DNA from: Aliirhizobium wenxiniae
GTDB lineage: Bacteria > Pseudomonadota > Alphaproteobacteria > Rhizobiales > Rhizobiaceae
Assembly (NCBI RefSeq): GCF_019511445.1
Contig: NZ_JAEUAN010000022.1
Location: forward strand, 1-64,000
Direction: 5' to 3'
DNA length: 64,000 nucleotides
This document shows, in pieces, positions 43,970 to 52,633 of this stretch. The notes beneath the pieces were generated by a model. It did not search any database. It was not told where the DNA came from and saw nothing but the letters and a program-made list of their open reading frames with translations. A program made the translations under genes and the position numbers. Each line of letters begins with the position of its first letter. Positions within the stretch are counted from its first letter, which is position 1.

Positions 43970-44654
43970 ATGGTACCATCGCAGATCCGCTCAAAATCGG
44001 GGAGCGGCGAGCGCGACCCCGCAGGGGCGCTCAGGCATCAGCAGCCGCTTCGACACGCACAACCCCTATGGCTCGCCAAACCGCGGACATCTATCGTCAC
44101 CAAAAAGCTCCCATCATCCGATCATTTCGATGTCATAGTAGTGGGTGCCGGAATCAGCGGTGCCCTCATGGCCCACTCACTCTGCGGAAAAGGATTGCGC
44201 GTCCTGACGATCGACCGCCGCCATCCTGTTCGCGGCAGCAGCGCCGCGAGCACTGCCATGATTCAGCACGAGATCGATATTCCGCTTCATCATCTTGCGC
44301 GGACGATCGGTCACGACAAGGCTTCGCGGGTTTGGCGCAGATCGGCAACGGCCGTCGAGCGAAGCTGCCTACCTTGATCCGACAAAGATCCAACACAAGA
44401 CAGAAGTTCTTGCCGAAAAGCTGGCTGACCTGACCGGGATTTCGCTCGGTAAACCTGAATTTTCTTGGTCGGCCGCGTTCGGTGTAACACCTGACGGCCT
44501 CCCGATGATCGGGCTTGCCCCAGGGATGCGGCGGGTCTTTGTATCGATGGGATTTGGAGGGAACGGAATAACGTTTGCAAAGATCGCGGCAGATCTTATA
44601 TCCGCCGCCGTTCTCGGTCATCAGGACGTCGACTGGGATCTCTTTCCTGTATAG
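43970..44654 (+). pseudogene. FAD-dependent oxidoreductase with internal deletion
   Basis: The first half gives FDVIVVGAGISGALMAHSLC, RVLTIDRRHPVRGSSAASTA and MIQHEIDIPLHHLARTIGHD, the FAD-binding start of a DAO-type oxidoreductase. After about 44360 the frame breaks, and a second frame continues with KIQHKTEVLAEKLADLTGIS, AAFGVTPDGLPMIGLAPGM and FGGNGITFAKIAADLI, its C-terminal end. Roughly 200 residues of the middle are missing. Cannot make an active enzyme. Confidence 0.75.
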
Positions 44655-44720
44655 CGTGGAACGGTTGCTACGTGCGACGATGCGCTAGCGGCAATCGCAT
44701 CGACGTCTTCAGCATGCTGA

Positions 44721-44957
44721 CTAATCGAATTTCAGCGCGGACTTGAGCGGAACAGTCAGCGCTAATGATCCATCCGGTCTGACGACTTCAAGGCGGTCAC
44801 CGTCGATGATCTTCCCATTTTTGACCTTGTTGGCAAGAATTTCTCGCGCGGAACTGACGGCGTAGTCATGTGCTTCATTCAACGTCGCAAATTCCGATCC
44901 ATCCGGATCCTCGGTGAGCACGCCATCCTGCCTGATATGGAAGAAATATTTCTGCAT
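44721..44957 (-). CDS. DUF6894-type small protein
   Basis: 78 aa. Starts MQKYFFHIRQDGVLTEDPDG, the DUF6894 hallmark (YFF.I..G....D..G..F), and continues with ATLNEAHDYAVSSAREILAN. Frequent in rhizobia, function unknown. EcfG-type promoter with the -10 element 24 bp upstream. Confidence 0.8.
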   Translation of the reverse strand: MQKYFFHIRQDGVLTEDPDGSEFATLNEAHDYAVSSAREILANKVKNGKIIDGDRLEVVRPDGSLALTVPLKSALKFD

Positions 44958-44980
44958 GAAACCTCCGTTGCGGCTGCCTT

Positions 44981-45005
44981 AACTATGGAAAGTGGTGAAC
45001 GTTCC
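44981..45005 (-). promoter_or_regulatory. EcfG-type promoter
   Basis: GGAAC-N17-GTT on the minus strand upstream of the DUF6894 gene. Confidence 0.65.
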
Positions 45006-45062
45006 ATACTTGGTTCGCCGTTCATCGGATTGGCGCGTTAGCTGCAGAACGCACGATGAGTG

Positions 45063-45218
45063 TCACGACTTTGGATTCACTACCTCTGATGCCGGGGTGG
45101 CTTCAGTCTCTCCGGGAGTTTTGCCGAACACGTAGTAGCCAGCTAGCAGAAGCCCTACAACGAAGATTATGCTAACAAAAACATACATGCTTGATCGAGC
45201 TTTACCGCCTGTGCTCAT
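45063..45218 (-). CDS. Small membrane protein (51 aa)
   Basis: MSTGGKARSSMYVFVSIIFV then VGLLLAGYYVFGKTPGETEA: one membrane helix with a polar tail. Its ATG overlaps the stop of the 76-aa gene (ATGA), so they are translationally coupled. Function unknown. Confidence 0.55.
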   Translation of the reverse strand: MSTGGKARSSMYVFVSIIFVVGLLLAGYYVFGKTPGETEATPASEVVNPKS

Positions 45219-45445
45219 ATTCTTCCCCATCTTCCATCCAAATTGACAACATGCGCATGCGCCATGAGATGCGCTGGGATATCGCCGCCGCAGGCGGCTT
45301 CCAGCGCTTCTACAGAAAATCCTGCATATTGCGCTTCAGCTCTGAGAGCCCCCGCTAACATCGCAAAATCTATTTCGTCGTCAGCTTGAGTGGCAATAAC
45401 GCCGTGAAAGTGGATCGAGTCCTCAAGCCACTCTGTTATCTTCAT
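45215..45445 (-). CDS. Hypothetical protein (76 aa)
   Basis: Starts MKITEWLEDSIHFHGVIATQ. Acidic, soluble, with a central helix-rich stretch (DEIDFAMLAGALRAEAQYAG). GGAG upstream. Coupled to a 51-aa membrane protein. No family recognised and no EcfG site found. Confidence 0.5.
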   Translation of the reverse strand: MKITEWLEDSIHFHGVIATQADDEIDFAMLAGALRAEAQYAGFSVEALEAACGGDIPAHLMAHAHVVNLDGRWGRI

Positions 45446-45592
45446 AAAATCGCTCCGGCTGTAACGAGCGTGATAATGGCTCGATGCGGTTTTGGTTCCC
45501 GATTATCCTGTCCAGACCAAAGCTAAAGCTACCGAGCGAATGAGGATATTCCCCAGCGGATCGCGCCGTGCATCGGCAGCTCGAATACGGCG

Positions 45593-45618
45593 GGAACATT
45601 TTGTCGATATCGACCGTT
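45593..45618 (+). promoter_or_regulatory. EcfG-type promoter
   Basis: GGAAC-N18-GTT on the plus strand, about 90 bp before the TIGR02587 gene start. Confidence 0.6.
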
Positions 45619-45705
45619 AGCGGTGCCGGAAGGCCTTCGGTCAATCGCAATTCAGCCATCTGCTGGCGAATTTGCCGACGTCGGCGGCTTGATCGGGAGG
45701 GGAAG

Positions 45706-46587
45706 GTGGAAGGTCCTGTTACGGGCATCTTCGATGAGGGTTCCCAAAGGTTCCTCATCGGAATAGGCCGAGGAGCGGCGGGAGCCCTGCTTTTTGGGTT
45801 GCCCATGCTGATGACGATGGAACTCTGGCAGCTCGGCTTCTACATGCAGCGCGAGCGACTTTTGGTTCTCGTTCTCGTGAATATTCCTCTCTTGATCGCG
45901 CTGGCACATAGCGTTGGGTTCGAGAAGACCTACACGTTGGCGCAGGCCACTCGCGACGCACTGATCGCTTATGGTCTGGGCATCCTGATGAGTGCTCTCA
46001 TCCTGACCCTATTTGGCGATCTCAAGCCCTCCATGCCGATGTCGGAATTAACAGGAAAGATAGCTATCCAGGCCGTGGCCGCGAGCATCGGTGCACTGCT
46101 GGGACGATCGCAGCTTGCTGGCCAATCCAGTTCGGATGAGGATAAAGAGGATAACCGTGGTGATGGTGAGGGCGCTGTTGACGACGAGATATCGGGCAGC
46201 TACGGCCACGAGCTCTTCCTGATGTCCGTCGGCGCGCTATTTCTCAACCTCAACGTAGCTCCGACGGAGGAAGTGATCCTCATCTCCTATAAGATGACTG
46301 CCTGGCATGCTTTATTTACGATAGTGGCATCGATCGCAATCATGCACGCCTTTGTTTATGCCGTGTCTTTCAAAGGGTCGCACGAATTGCCGGCGAACAC
46401 GCCTTGGTGGCATGTTCTGGTCCGATTTACGCTGCCTGGCTATGTGGTGGCCATGGCTGTCAGCGTTTTCGTTCTGTGGCTGTTCGGCCGACTTGATGAC
46501 CAGGCGTTCAGCCAGATGTTGATGTCATCAGTCGTCCTGAGTTTTCCCGGTGCCATAGGAGCCGCAGCGGCACGGCTCATACTTTAG
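45706..46587 (+). CDS. TIGR02587-family membrane protein
   Basis: About 293 aa with six to seven hydrophobic segments, two of them separated by a polar insert rich in Asp/Glu (SSSDEDKEDN). Matches the DUF2391/TIGR02587 type (PMLMTMELWQLGFYM; NLNVAPTEEVILISYKMTAW). The GTG at 45706 follows GGGAGGGGAA. Its neighbour TIGR02588 starts 9 bp downstream, the usual pairing. Function unknown; stress-type promoter. Confidence 0.82.
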   Translation: MEGPVTGIFDEGSQRFLIGIGRGAAGALLFGLPMLMTMELWQLGFYMQRERLLVLVLVNIPLLIALAHSVGFEKTYTLAQATRDALIAYGLGILMSALILTLFGDLKPSMPMSELTGKIAIQAVAASIGALLGRSQLAGQSSSDEDKEDNRGDGEGAVDDEISGSYGHELFLMSVGALFLNLNVAPTEEVILISYKMTAWHALFTIVASIAIMHAFVYAVSFKGSHELPANTPWWHVLVRFTLPGYVVAMAVSVFVLWLFGRLDDQAFSQMLMSSVVLSFPGAIGAAAARLIL

Positions 46588-46596
46588 AGGAAACAC

Positions 46597-46998
46597 ATGC
46601 CTTCGCAGTCAAGCATAGAGCGCAGGGAGGCTCACTGGGTCGAATGGGTGACAGGGTTTGCCTCATGTGTCCTCGTGCTCTTCATGGTTGGTCTTATTTT
46701 CTGGGAGGCGGTCACGGACAGTCATCAGCCGCCGGCCCTAACTGTTGTCATAACGAGCAGGTCACCCGTTACAGATGGTTATCGAGTAACCTTTGATATA
46801 GCCAATAGTTCGGCTGCGACGGCTGCGGCAGTTGTAGTCCGTGGAGAGATTGTCGACCGTGACGAAGTCATGGAGACGATTGATGTATCGTTCGATTACG
46901 TCCCGGCCGAGTCGAAATCCTCGGGAGCTATTGTATTTTCGCGAGATCCCGCCGACCGCAGTCTAAGGGTCCGTGCCGTAAGCTATACGGAGCCATAA
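46597..46998 (+). CDS. TIGR02588-family protein
   Basis: 133 aa: one membrane helix (ASCVLVLFMVGLIFWEAV) and a periplasmic beta-rich domain (GYRVTFDIANSSAATAAAVV). Co-occurs with TIGR02587 in a two-gene unit; probably its partner. Function unknown. Confidence 0.82.
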   Translation: MPSQSSIERREAHWVEWVTGFASCVLVLFMVGLIFWEAVTDSHQPPALTVVITSRSPVTDGYRVTFDIANSSAATAAAVVVRGEIVDRDEVMETIDVSFDYVPAESKSSGAIVFSRDPADRSLRVRAVSYTEP

Positions 46999-47008
46999 AT
47001 TACACTTC

Positions 47009-47190
47009 CTATATGAATGTGATGTCCAACCCGATAGGGACGGTCGCCAGCGCCTTAGATACCGGGCACGCGCTTTTGACTTCTTTAGCCGTCGATCTGA
47101 ACTTCTCTTCGGTCATCCCTGAGACAGAGGCTCGCAGATGAAGATTTATTTTCGATATGGTGAATTCGTCGCTGACCTTATCCAGCATGG
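47009..47190 (-). pseudogene. OsmC-family C-terminal remnant
   Basis: The minus strand codes for FTISKINLHLRASVSGMTEE, KFRSTAKEVKSACPVSKAL and VPIGLDITFI before a TAG at 47009-47011. ACPVSKAL carries the second peroxidatic/resolving Cys of OsmC/Ohr proteins. The first two-thirds are missing and a stop lies just upstream, so this is a fragment. Confidence 0.7.
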
Positions 47191-47302
47191 GGCGGCATAC
47201 CGACTATAGCCGAGCCAATTTTGTGTAACTTTCTGATTGATCGGACGTTTGCAACATTGGCGATCCGCGAAGTCGGTCGCTCTGTTATGGGGATGGATTG
47301 TA

Positions 47303-47770
47303 ATGATCGATTTGGTGCCGAGCCTCAGGCTAGAACTCGACTTTTTGCCTCATCTGGCAGCCCTCGTTTTTGCTTATCTGCTCGCTCTACCTATTGGTTG
47401 GGATCGAGAGCGCAACGAGAGAAGCGCAGGTTTGCGAACATTTCCCCTAGTGGCGATCGCAGCCTGCGGATTTATTCAAGCGGCTGAAACGGTGACGGTC
47501 GGTAACGCTGAGGCAACCGCGCGCGTGGTGGAAGGACTTATCAATGGTGTCGGCTTTATCGGCGGTGGCGCGATCCTGGTCGGAAAATCGAGTACCCGAG
47601 GAACGGCGACTGCTGCGAGTTTATGGGCTACCGGCGCAATTGGTGCCGCTGTCGGGCTTGGTGCCTTCGATACTGCTATTGTTCTATCCGTCGCGACATT
47701 TGCCACATTACGAATCATGGCGAATTTCAAGTCCTCCGAAAGCGAAGGCGGCAGGACAGATCAGAGCTAA
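47303..47770 (+). CDS. MgtC/SapB-family membrane protein
   Basis: About 155 aa. Four hydrophobic segments; conserved LPIGWDRERNERSAGLRTFP and INGVGFIGGGAILV, then TRGTATAASLWATGAIGAAV. MgtC-type proteins aid Mg2+ homeostasis or acid stress survival and often act on F-ATPase or transporters. ATG 47303 after GGGGATGG. A decayed copy lies at 58.7-59.1 kb. Confidence 0.85.
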   Translation: MIDLVPSLRLELDFLPHLAALVFAYLLALPIGWDRERNERSAGLRTFPLVAIAACGFIQAAETVTVGNAEATARVVEGLINGVGFIGGGAILVGKSSTRGTATAASLWATGAIGAAVGLGAFDTAIVLSVATFATLRIMANFKSSESEGGRTDQS

Positions 47771-48080
47771 ATATTGCACCCTCGGAATGAACGAAGCAAA
47801 GCCTGGATTGGGAGCCGGGCTTGGTGTGGGAGTCACTCAGTGATGATACTCAGGTATTCCTTTTAGCGGATATTTCGTCCATGCAGTCACAGCATGCACG
47901 TCACTATCTTCATCGCGCATGAATTGACGATCCGTCAACGCAAACGTAACAGGCAATAAGCCCTTTAAGGGGTCTGCAAGCACACAGCGCCTTTGCCCGC
48001 CTCGCAAACACGTCACTACATAGTCTGTCTAACCTTTTCTCGTCTTGGATTATTGCAGGCGTCAATGCTCACTGTCCCCC
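47771..48080. other. Gap without recognised gene
   Basis: No ORF with protein-like sequence, no repeat and no clear promoter was found. Confidence 0.35.
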
Positions 48081-48401
48081 TCATGGCTTTGAGGTATTTC
48101 CGGAGGGTGCGTTGCTTTGCGATGATCCGCCAGTGCCACTGTCGGCATGCGGCGTCCGATCAACCGAGGTTGGCGTCGTCGTGGTCTCGCTCGGGCTTGC
48201 TGCGGATTTTGGAGTGTTGTCACCGGCGGGCGGTGTAGCAGTCTGTTCGGCGGGAGCATCGGTCGCCTCACCCCAAAACTCAGCGCCGACCCAAGCGATA
48301 GCTGCGAGGCAAAGGCCAGCAATTAGCACGATCAGCACAGGCCTTCCTGTGTTTCCCTGACGCGCATTCGTCGAACTTTCAACGACCTTCCGATCAATCA
48401 T
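48081..48401 (-). CDS. Small membrane-anchored Ser/Thr/Pro-rich protein
   Basis: About 106 aa. One membrane helix (PVLIVLIAGLCLAAIAWVGA) and a low-complexity Ser/Thr/Pro/Ala tail that likely extends into the periplasm. The ATG at 48401 follows GGAGGA by 6 nt. EcfG-type promoter directly upstream. Function unknown. Confidence 0.6.
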   Translation of the reverse strand: MIDRKVVESSTNARQGNTGRPVLIVLIAGLCLAAIAWVGAEFWGEATDAPAEQTATPPAGDNTPKSAASPSETTTTPTSVDRTPHADSGTGGSSQSNAPSGNTSKP

Positions 48402-48427
48402 TTTCATTCCTCCCATTGAGGAGGAGT

Positions 48428-48452
48428 AACCTGACGGATGGGCAAATGTTCC
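48428..48452 (-). promoter_or_regulatory. EcfG-type promoter
   Basis: Minus-strand GGAAC-N17-GTT ending 27 bp before the 106-aa gene. Confidence 0.65.
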
Positions 48453-48740
48453 GCTCTAGTCTGCAGGCGGTGCCGATGGAGTGGCTCCCGCCACCGACCC
48501 GCCGACGGAACAAAGATCCGCGTGAGTGAGAGTCAGCTCTTAGGTGTTTAGTCCCTGAGGTGCTCATTCCAACCCTCGTACAAAGCCTTGGTGCCGCTGC
48601 AAAACTGATTCGAATTTCACCAAACCTGTTACGTCCGCGTGAACAGCTATGAAATTTCCTGCCCACACGGGACTAGAGGTGTAGTGGCTGGATTTTACTG
48701 ATCGAATGGAACCGGCCGTCTGCCAGCGTCTTGTTGAGAT

Positions 48741-49028
48741 ATGAGAACACCGCCGAAAAAGCCCGAACACAGCAAGACCGATCTCCACGTCCGAGATCAG
48801 ATAATCCACGCGCTTTATCTCAAGCTAAAATCCGAGAGGGAGACGCGTGAAGCCCTTCTCGATGCGTCCCAAGCGGGAGCCGGGCGTGAAGTCCTGGAAG
48901 CGATTGCATCCGATCCGATCCCCGTAATCGATGACTTGGGACAAGAAGAGACGGTAAGAGCGCTTGTCGACCGATTTGTGATGAAATCGAATATGCAGTC
49001 GGTCGAAGACAACGGTACTGGCCGGTGA
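48741..49028 (+). CDS. Hypothetical protein (95 aa)
   Basis: Helix-rich, charged (RDQIIHALYLKLKSERETRE). No family recognised. The ATG has only a weak purine stretch before it. It ends 6 bp before the ligD remnant. A GGAAC lies upstream, but its spacing to GTT is 20, outside the EcfG range. Confidence 0.4.
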   Translation: MRTPPKKPEHSKTDLHVRDQIIHALYLKLKSERETREALLDASQAGAGREVLEAIASDPIPVIDDLGQEETVRALVDRFVMKSNMQSVEDNGTGR

Positions 49029-49034
49029 CCTGTG

Positions 49035-49268
49035 ATGTCCAGCAAGGTTCCTGCCTATCAAGCCAAGCGCGATTTCAAGAAAACCCGAGAACCATCCGGA
49101 GAGGTTGAGATCAGGCCGTCCAACCGGCTCCGGTTTGTCATTCAGAAGCATGATGCGACACGGCTCCATTAAGATCGCCGCCTCGAAGTTGATGGCGTCT
49201 TAAAATCATGGGCCGTTACCCGCGGACCATCACTCAACCCCGACGACAAGCGGCTGGACGTCGAGGTG
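49035..49268 (+). pseudogene. ligD: LigD (3'-phosphoesterase domain) remnant
   Basis: Reads MSSKVPAYQAKRDFKKTREP, RFVIQKHDATRLH, a TAA at 49170, then LEVDGVLKSWAVTRGPSLNP and DDKRLDVEV. This is the N-terminal phosphoesterase domain of the DNA-end-joining ligase LigD, where HDATRLHYDLRLE is conserved; here the Tyr after LH is a stop. Homology ends abruptly at about 49268, where a TRAP permease frame begins in the same reading frame. No Ku gene is nearby. Confidence 0.8.
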
Positions 49269-50615
49269 GCTGGGGGCGCGCTTTTTGCGCTCGAGCCGGT
49301 GTTCGCCTATTTCGGCAACTGGAATATCGTCATCTTCCTCGTCTTCGGCGTGGGCCTGTTATTGGCCATGGGCGTGCCGATCGCTTTCTGTTTCGGTCTC
49401 GGTGCGCTGTCCTTCCTGACTTTTACCACTTCCATGCCGACCTTCGTCATCATCGGGCGCATGGATGAGGGCATGTCCAGCATCATCCTTCTTTCTGTTC
49501 CGATCTTTGTCCTGCTTGGTTGCGTGCTGGATGCGACCGGCATGGGCAAAGCGATCGTTGAAGTGCTTGCCTCATTGCTCGGCCATGTGAAGGCGGGCAT
49601 GTCCTATGTCCTATGTCCTATGTCCTATGTCCTGCTCGGCTCAATGTTTCTCGTCTCGGGCATTTCCGGATCCAAGGTCTCCGATATGGCGACGGTCGCG
49701 CCGGCGCTGTTTCCGGAGATGAAGCGGCGCGGCCACAAGCCGCCGGAAATGATCGCTCTGCTGGCAACCGGCGCCGCGATGGCGGAAACGGTTCCTCCCT
49801 CAATCGTGTTGATCGTGCTCGGTTCGACAGCAGGTGTCTCGATTGCCGGCCTGTTCACCTCCGGCTTTGCGATCGCCATGGTTCTGCTGCTGGTGCTGGC
49901 CGTTCTCGCCCGATGGAAGTCAAGGCATGAATCGATGGAAGGCGTCAGGCGAGCCTCAGTCAAAACGGTCTGGAAGGCGGTCGTCATAGCGGCGCCAGCA
50001 CTGCTTTTGCCGTTCCTGATCCGTAGTGCTGTCGGCGGTGGCGTGGCAACGGCCACGGAAGTCTCAACCATTGCTGTGCTATATGCACTGATTATCGGCG
50101 CGACACTTTACGGTGGCATCAGTCTCAAGAAACTCTACGGCATGCTGGTCGAGACTGCGGCCTTGTCCGGTGCAATCCTGATCATCCTCGGTTGCGCCTC
50201 GGCGATGGCGTGGGCGCTCACCCAGATGGGCTTTGCCTTCAAGCTGACGCAGGCGGTTACGGGTCTTCCCGGCGGCTGGCTCACATTCATGGGCGTGACC
50301 GTTCTGATCTTTATGGTGCTCGGCTGCGTGCTGGAAGGTCTTCCGGCAATCGTGCTGATGGCACCGATCATGTTCCCAATCGCGAAAACCCTTGGCATCA
50401 ACGACGTACACTACTCCATGGTTGTCGTCACTGCGATGAATATCGGTTTGATTGCCCCGCCGATCGGCATCGGCATCGGCTTCTATATCGCCTGCAAGAT
50501 CGGGGGCGTTGCGCCGGATGAGGCGATGAAGGCAATCTGGCCTTATATCGGCGCGCTGCTCATTGGCCTCTTCCTGATCGCAGTGTTCCCGATCCTGTCT
50601 GCCGCGTTCCTTTAG
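49266..50615 (+). CDS. TRAP transporter large permease (DctM type), 5'-truncated
   Basis: About 450 aa from a GTG at 49266, with 11-12 membrane segments and the DctM hallmarks GVPIAFCFGLGALSF, DEGMSSIILLSVPIFVLLG and GSKVSDMATVAPALFPEM. The first residues (ALFALEPVFAYFGNWN) look like the linker of a DctQ-DctM fusion, so the DctQ part is missing and replaced by the ligD scrap. No own start site or DctP neighbour is seen, so expression is doubtful. A heptamer repeat has added seven residues (SYVLCPM) inside a membrane segment. Confidence 0.72.
   Translation: MAGGALFALEPVFAYFGNWNIVIFLVFGVGLLLAMGVPIAFCFGLGALSFLTFTTSMPTFVIIGRMDEGMSSIILLSVPIFVLLGCVLDATGMGKAIVEVLASLLGHVKAGMSYVLCPMSYVLLGSMFLVSGISGSKVSDMATVAPALFPEMKRRGHKPPEMIALLATGAAMAETVPPSIVLIVLGSTAGVSIAGLFTSGFAIAMVLLLVLAVLARWKSRHESMEGVRRASVKTVWKAVVIAAPALLLPFLIRSAVGGGVATATEVSTIAVLYALIIGATLYGGISLKKLYGMLVETAALSGAILIILGCASAMAWALTQMGFAFKLTQAVTGLPGGWLTFMGVTVLIFMVLGCVLEGLPAIVLMAPIMFPIAKTLGINDVHYSMVVVTAMNIGLIAPPIGIGIGFYIACKIGGVAPDEAMKAIWPYIGALLIGLFLIAVFPILSAAFL
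49599..49633. repeat. ATGTCCT x5 tandem repeat in TRAP permease gene
   Basis: Five exact copies of a 7-bp unit. Two copies would give the normal family sequence GMSYVLLGSMF; three extra copies (21 bp) keep the frame. Changing by one copy would break the gene. Confidence 0.9.
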
Positions 50616-50881
50616 CTCAGCAGGTTCATACGGCAGGGTTGACTTGCCTCGTGTGTCTATCGGTAAGGTGATCTCGCTCTGAACCATGCCACGGAAATGG
50701 GCAGGTTGAGTGTTACGGCAACTAGTATATTCAATTTCGGCGGAACAGCCGCACACCCCTTTTTCTAGGGAGTGCTGAAACGCCGCGAATTCACGGATAT
50801 TTACGGAGTACTCCCACGCGTCTCGCTCGGACGCGCAGGAGCCACTCTAGTTAGCGAGTTGATCATGTTGGGTTTTGACTT
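50616..50881. other. Gap after TRAP permease
   Basis: No gene recognised. No clear terminator. Confidence 0.3.
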
Positions 50882-51190
50882 CTAATCATTATTATTCTGG
50901 CGGTTTCGCTCGATGATGGGGTGAAGGGCTGAAACCAACCGATTTTCGAACATCTTGCAGTTGACGCTTGCGCTAAGGGGGCGTTTCAGGTTGTTCGATA
51001 GCGCGGCGCGAGGCTTTTCGACGGGCTTATCGAAAAAGACGTCAGGATTATCCGCCAGCGCTTTAGATGTATGCTCGATCAGATGGTCCTTTTAGGATCT
51101 GTCAGGTGATAGCGACCGAGCAATGTTCTCAATATTCGCACATGGTTTTGAGAGAGATCGCATTTCTTGCCCTTGAAATCGACCGGAACC
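50882..51190 (-). pseudogene. Decayed paralogue of the 72-aa protein
   Basis: The minus strand reads DFKGKKCDLSQNHVRILRTL then LGRYHLTDPK and runs into a stop. Allowing a 1-nt deletion near 51090, it continues KDHLIEHTSKALADNPDVFF and on to a TAG at 50882. Compare RILRTLLGRYAARYHLTGPE in the intact gene at 27.9 kb. The frame upstream (DASGDIWLPATAVP) suggests the ancestor was longer than 72 aa. Confidence 0.65.
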
Positions 51191-51515
51191 GCGGTTGCTG
51201 GGAGCCAGATGTCTCCCGATGCGTCCTTAAGAAAGGCGATGTGAAGACGGCGACCGCCTCAAAAAGGCGGCTTCGTGCTGGTCCGCATGAAGAAAGGATC
51301 GCGATGGCGGCAAACTTACCAACTGGCTTATAGATCAAGCATCGCGACAATCATGCCGTCAGCAGGAATAGTGCAGCGATCCTCAACAGCTTCACGCTGG
51401 CTTTTCGGGCATTCCGGCCCCCTTCACTCGACGAGGCGAATCTAAGGCTGCCAGGACAGAGTTTTGTAACCGCTAGGCTTCGACAGCTAGGGTGCGCAGC
51501 TGAGCATGTCTCACC
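51191..51515. other. Gap without recognised gene
   Basis: Contains a perfect hairpin CCGCCT-CAAAA-AGGCGG near 51255 that is not followed by a T-run. No gene seen. Confidence 0.3.
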
Positions 51516-51629
51516 CTAGTTGACCTTGATACCTTCCGACTGGGCATCCTTCAGTCGCTCCAGCGGTCGACTGGCAATATCTATGGCCTCGTGTAGTTCT
51601 GCCAGGTATTTTGAAATGTCGCGGAGGGC
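51516..51629 (-). pseudogene. C-terminal scrap of a small protein
   Basis: Minus strand RDISKYLAELHEAIDIASRP then LERLKDAQSEGIKVN to a TAG at 51516; a TGA lies just upstream (51630) and there is no start. Protein-like but unassigned. Confidence 0.3.
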
Positions 51630-51654
51630 TCAAACGCCGCTTACGTTCTGCCTC

Positions 51655-52119
51655 TCATACTGCACCCGCCGCGACCGCATCGACGATCGCCAGTTGCAGT
51701 CGCCCGTTTTCTTCACCGTCCCAGTATTCGATTGCTTGAGCCGAGACCTTGATCAGGACGATGCCGGGGGTGTCGGTCCCCTCTGGGAACCACCGGTCAA
51801 GATCCTTTGTCCAATGCTCTTGAAATTGGGCTTTGTCACGGATCAGCTCCGCTTGTCCATTTACGGCAATGAAAATGCCCGGCTTGCCAAGCATGCTCGG
51901 TGGAGCGGTGAAGCTCAGCGTGACCCCGGTGTCACGGTTGATATCTGCGACCTTCTTTGTGTCGACGTACGAGAAGAACCATGAGTCGCCGTCATATTCC
52001 ACGTCCCCATTGTTGCTCATCGGTCTGCTGACAATGCTTTCGGGACCATTTGTGTTGAACATGCAAAAGTCGATTTTGCTCAGCTTTTTCGAAAGCTCTT
52101 CCATCGTCATCGAAGCCAT
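51655..52119 (-). CDS. Pyridoxamine 5'-phosphate oxidase-like stress protein
   Basis: 154 aa flavin-binding split-barrel of the general stress protein 26 type: DFCMFNTNGPESIVSRPMSN, WFFSYVDTKKVADINRD, LSFTAPPSMLGKPGIFIAVN. Could bind FMN/FAD, oxidise pyridoxamine-P or detoxify. EcfG-type promoter directly upstream fits its stress role. Confidence 0.85.
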   Translation of the reverse strand: MASMTMEELSKKLSKIDFCMFNTNGPESIVSRPMSNNGDVEYDGDSWFFSYVDTKKVADINRDTGVTLSFTAPPSMLGKPGIFIAVNGQAELIRDKAQFQEHWTKDLDRWFPEGTDTPGIVLIKVSAQAIEYWDGEENGRLQLAIVDAVAAGAV

Positions 52120-52147
52120 TGGATCCTCCTAGAACTGGTCTGGCCCA

Positions 52148-52172
52148 AACCTTCTGGAAGCGCGTTCGTTCC
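52148..52172 (-). promoter_or_regulatory. EcfG-type promoter
   Basis: GGAAC-N17-GTT on the minus strand, -10 element 29 bp before the PNPOx-like gene. Confidence 0.65.
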
Positions 52173-52380
52173 TCGTCGCCGATGAGGGTCCGTGGCCGAA
52201 AGGGCCGCGGGCGTCCTTACCCGTCCGTCACGGTGTAAAACTTGGCCTCGGCCACGGCTAAAAACCGCCTCCATCGGGCGGATAAGACGGCGGCCAGGCG
52301 GTATGCTTGATTTCCTCCCTGCTCTTCGGAAACAACAGCGGCGCACGGAAGTTATCTCTCCGCAACAAAGGGAGACCGTC

Positions 52381-52623
52381 ATGAATGAAAAGGAACAGCA
52401 GCAACGAGAGCGGGCCTACAAAATCTGGGAGGACGAAGGTCGCCCAGAGGGAGCGCACGAGGACCATTGGAGACGTGCGCAGAAACAGCACGAGCTGGCA
52501 GAGCAGGCATCCGATGACGTGACAAAGGTCAACCAGGAAGCCGATGAAGAGTTCGCGAAGCAAGACCCGAAACCCGTTGAGGCGCCGAACATCAGGCCGC
52601 CATCTACAGTCAGCCCGGACTAA
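52381..52623 (+). CDS. DUF2934 protein
   Basis: 80 aa. Carries the DUF2934 signature RAYKIWEDEGRPEGAHEDHW. Hydrophilic, helix-rich, acidic tail. AAGGGAG just upstream. Forms a unit with the DUF2945 gene 10 bp on. A degenerate GGAAA-N18-GTT lies upstream; not counted as a promoter. Confidence 0.82.
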   Translation: MNEKEQQQRERAYKIWEDEGRPEGAHEDHWRRAQKQHELAEQASDDVTKVNQEADEEFAKQDPKPVEAPNIRPPSTVSPD

Positions 52624-52633
52624 GGAGAGCTCA

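Noticed and set aside
43737..43970. 77-codon plus-strand frame before the oxidoreductase remnant
   Set aside because: No family signal and no ribosome binding site.
48720..48741. GGAAC near the 95-aa gene as an EcfG promoter
   Set aside because: Spacing to GTT is 20, outside the 17-18 seen at the other sites.
51255..51275. CCGCCT/AGGCGG hairpin as a terminator
   Set aside because: No T-run and no gene ending next to it.
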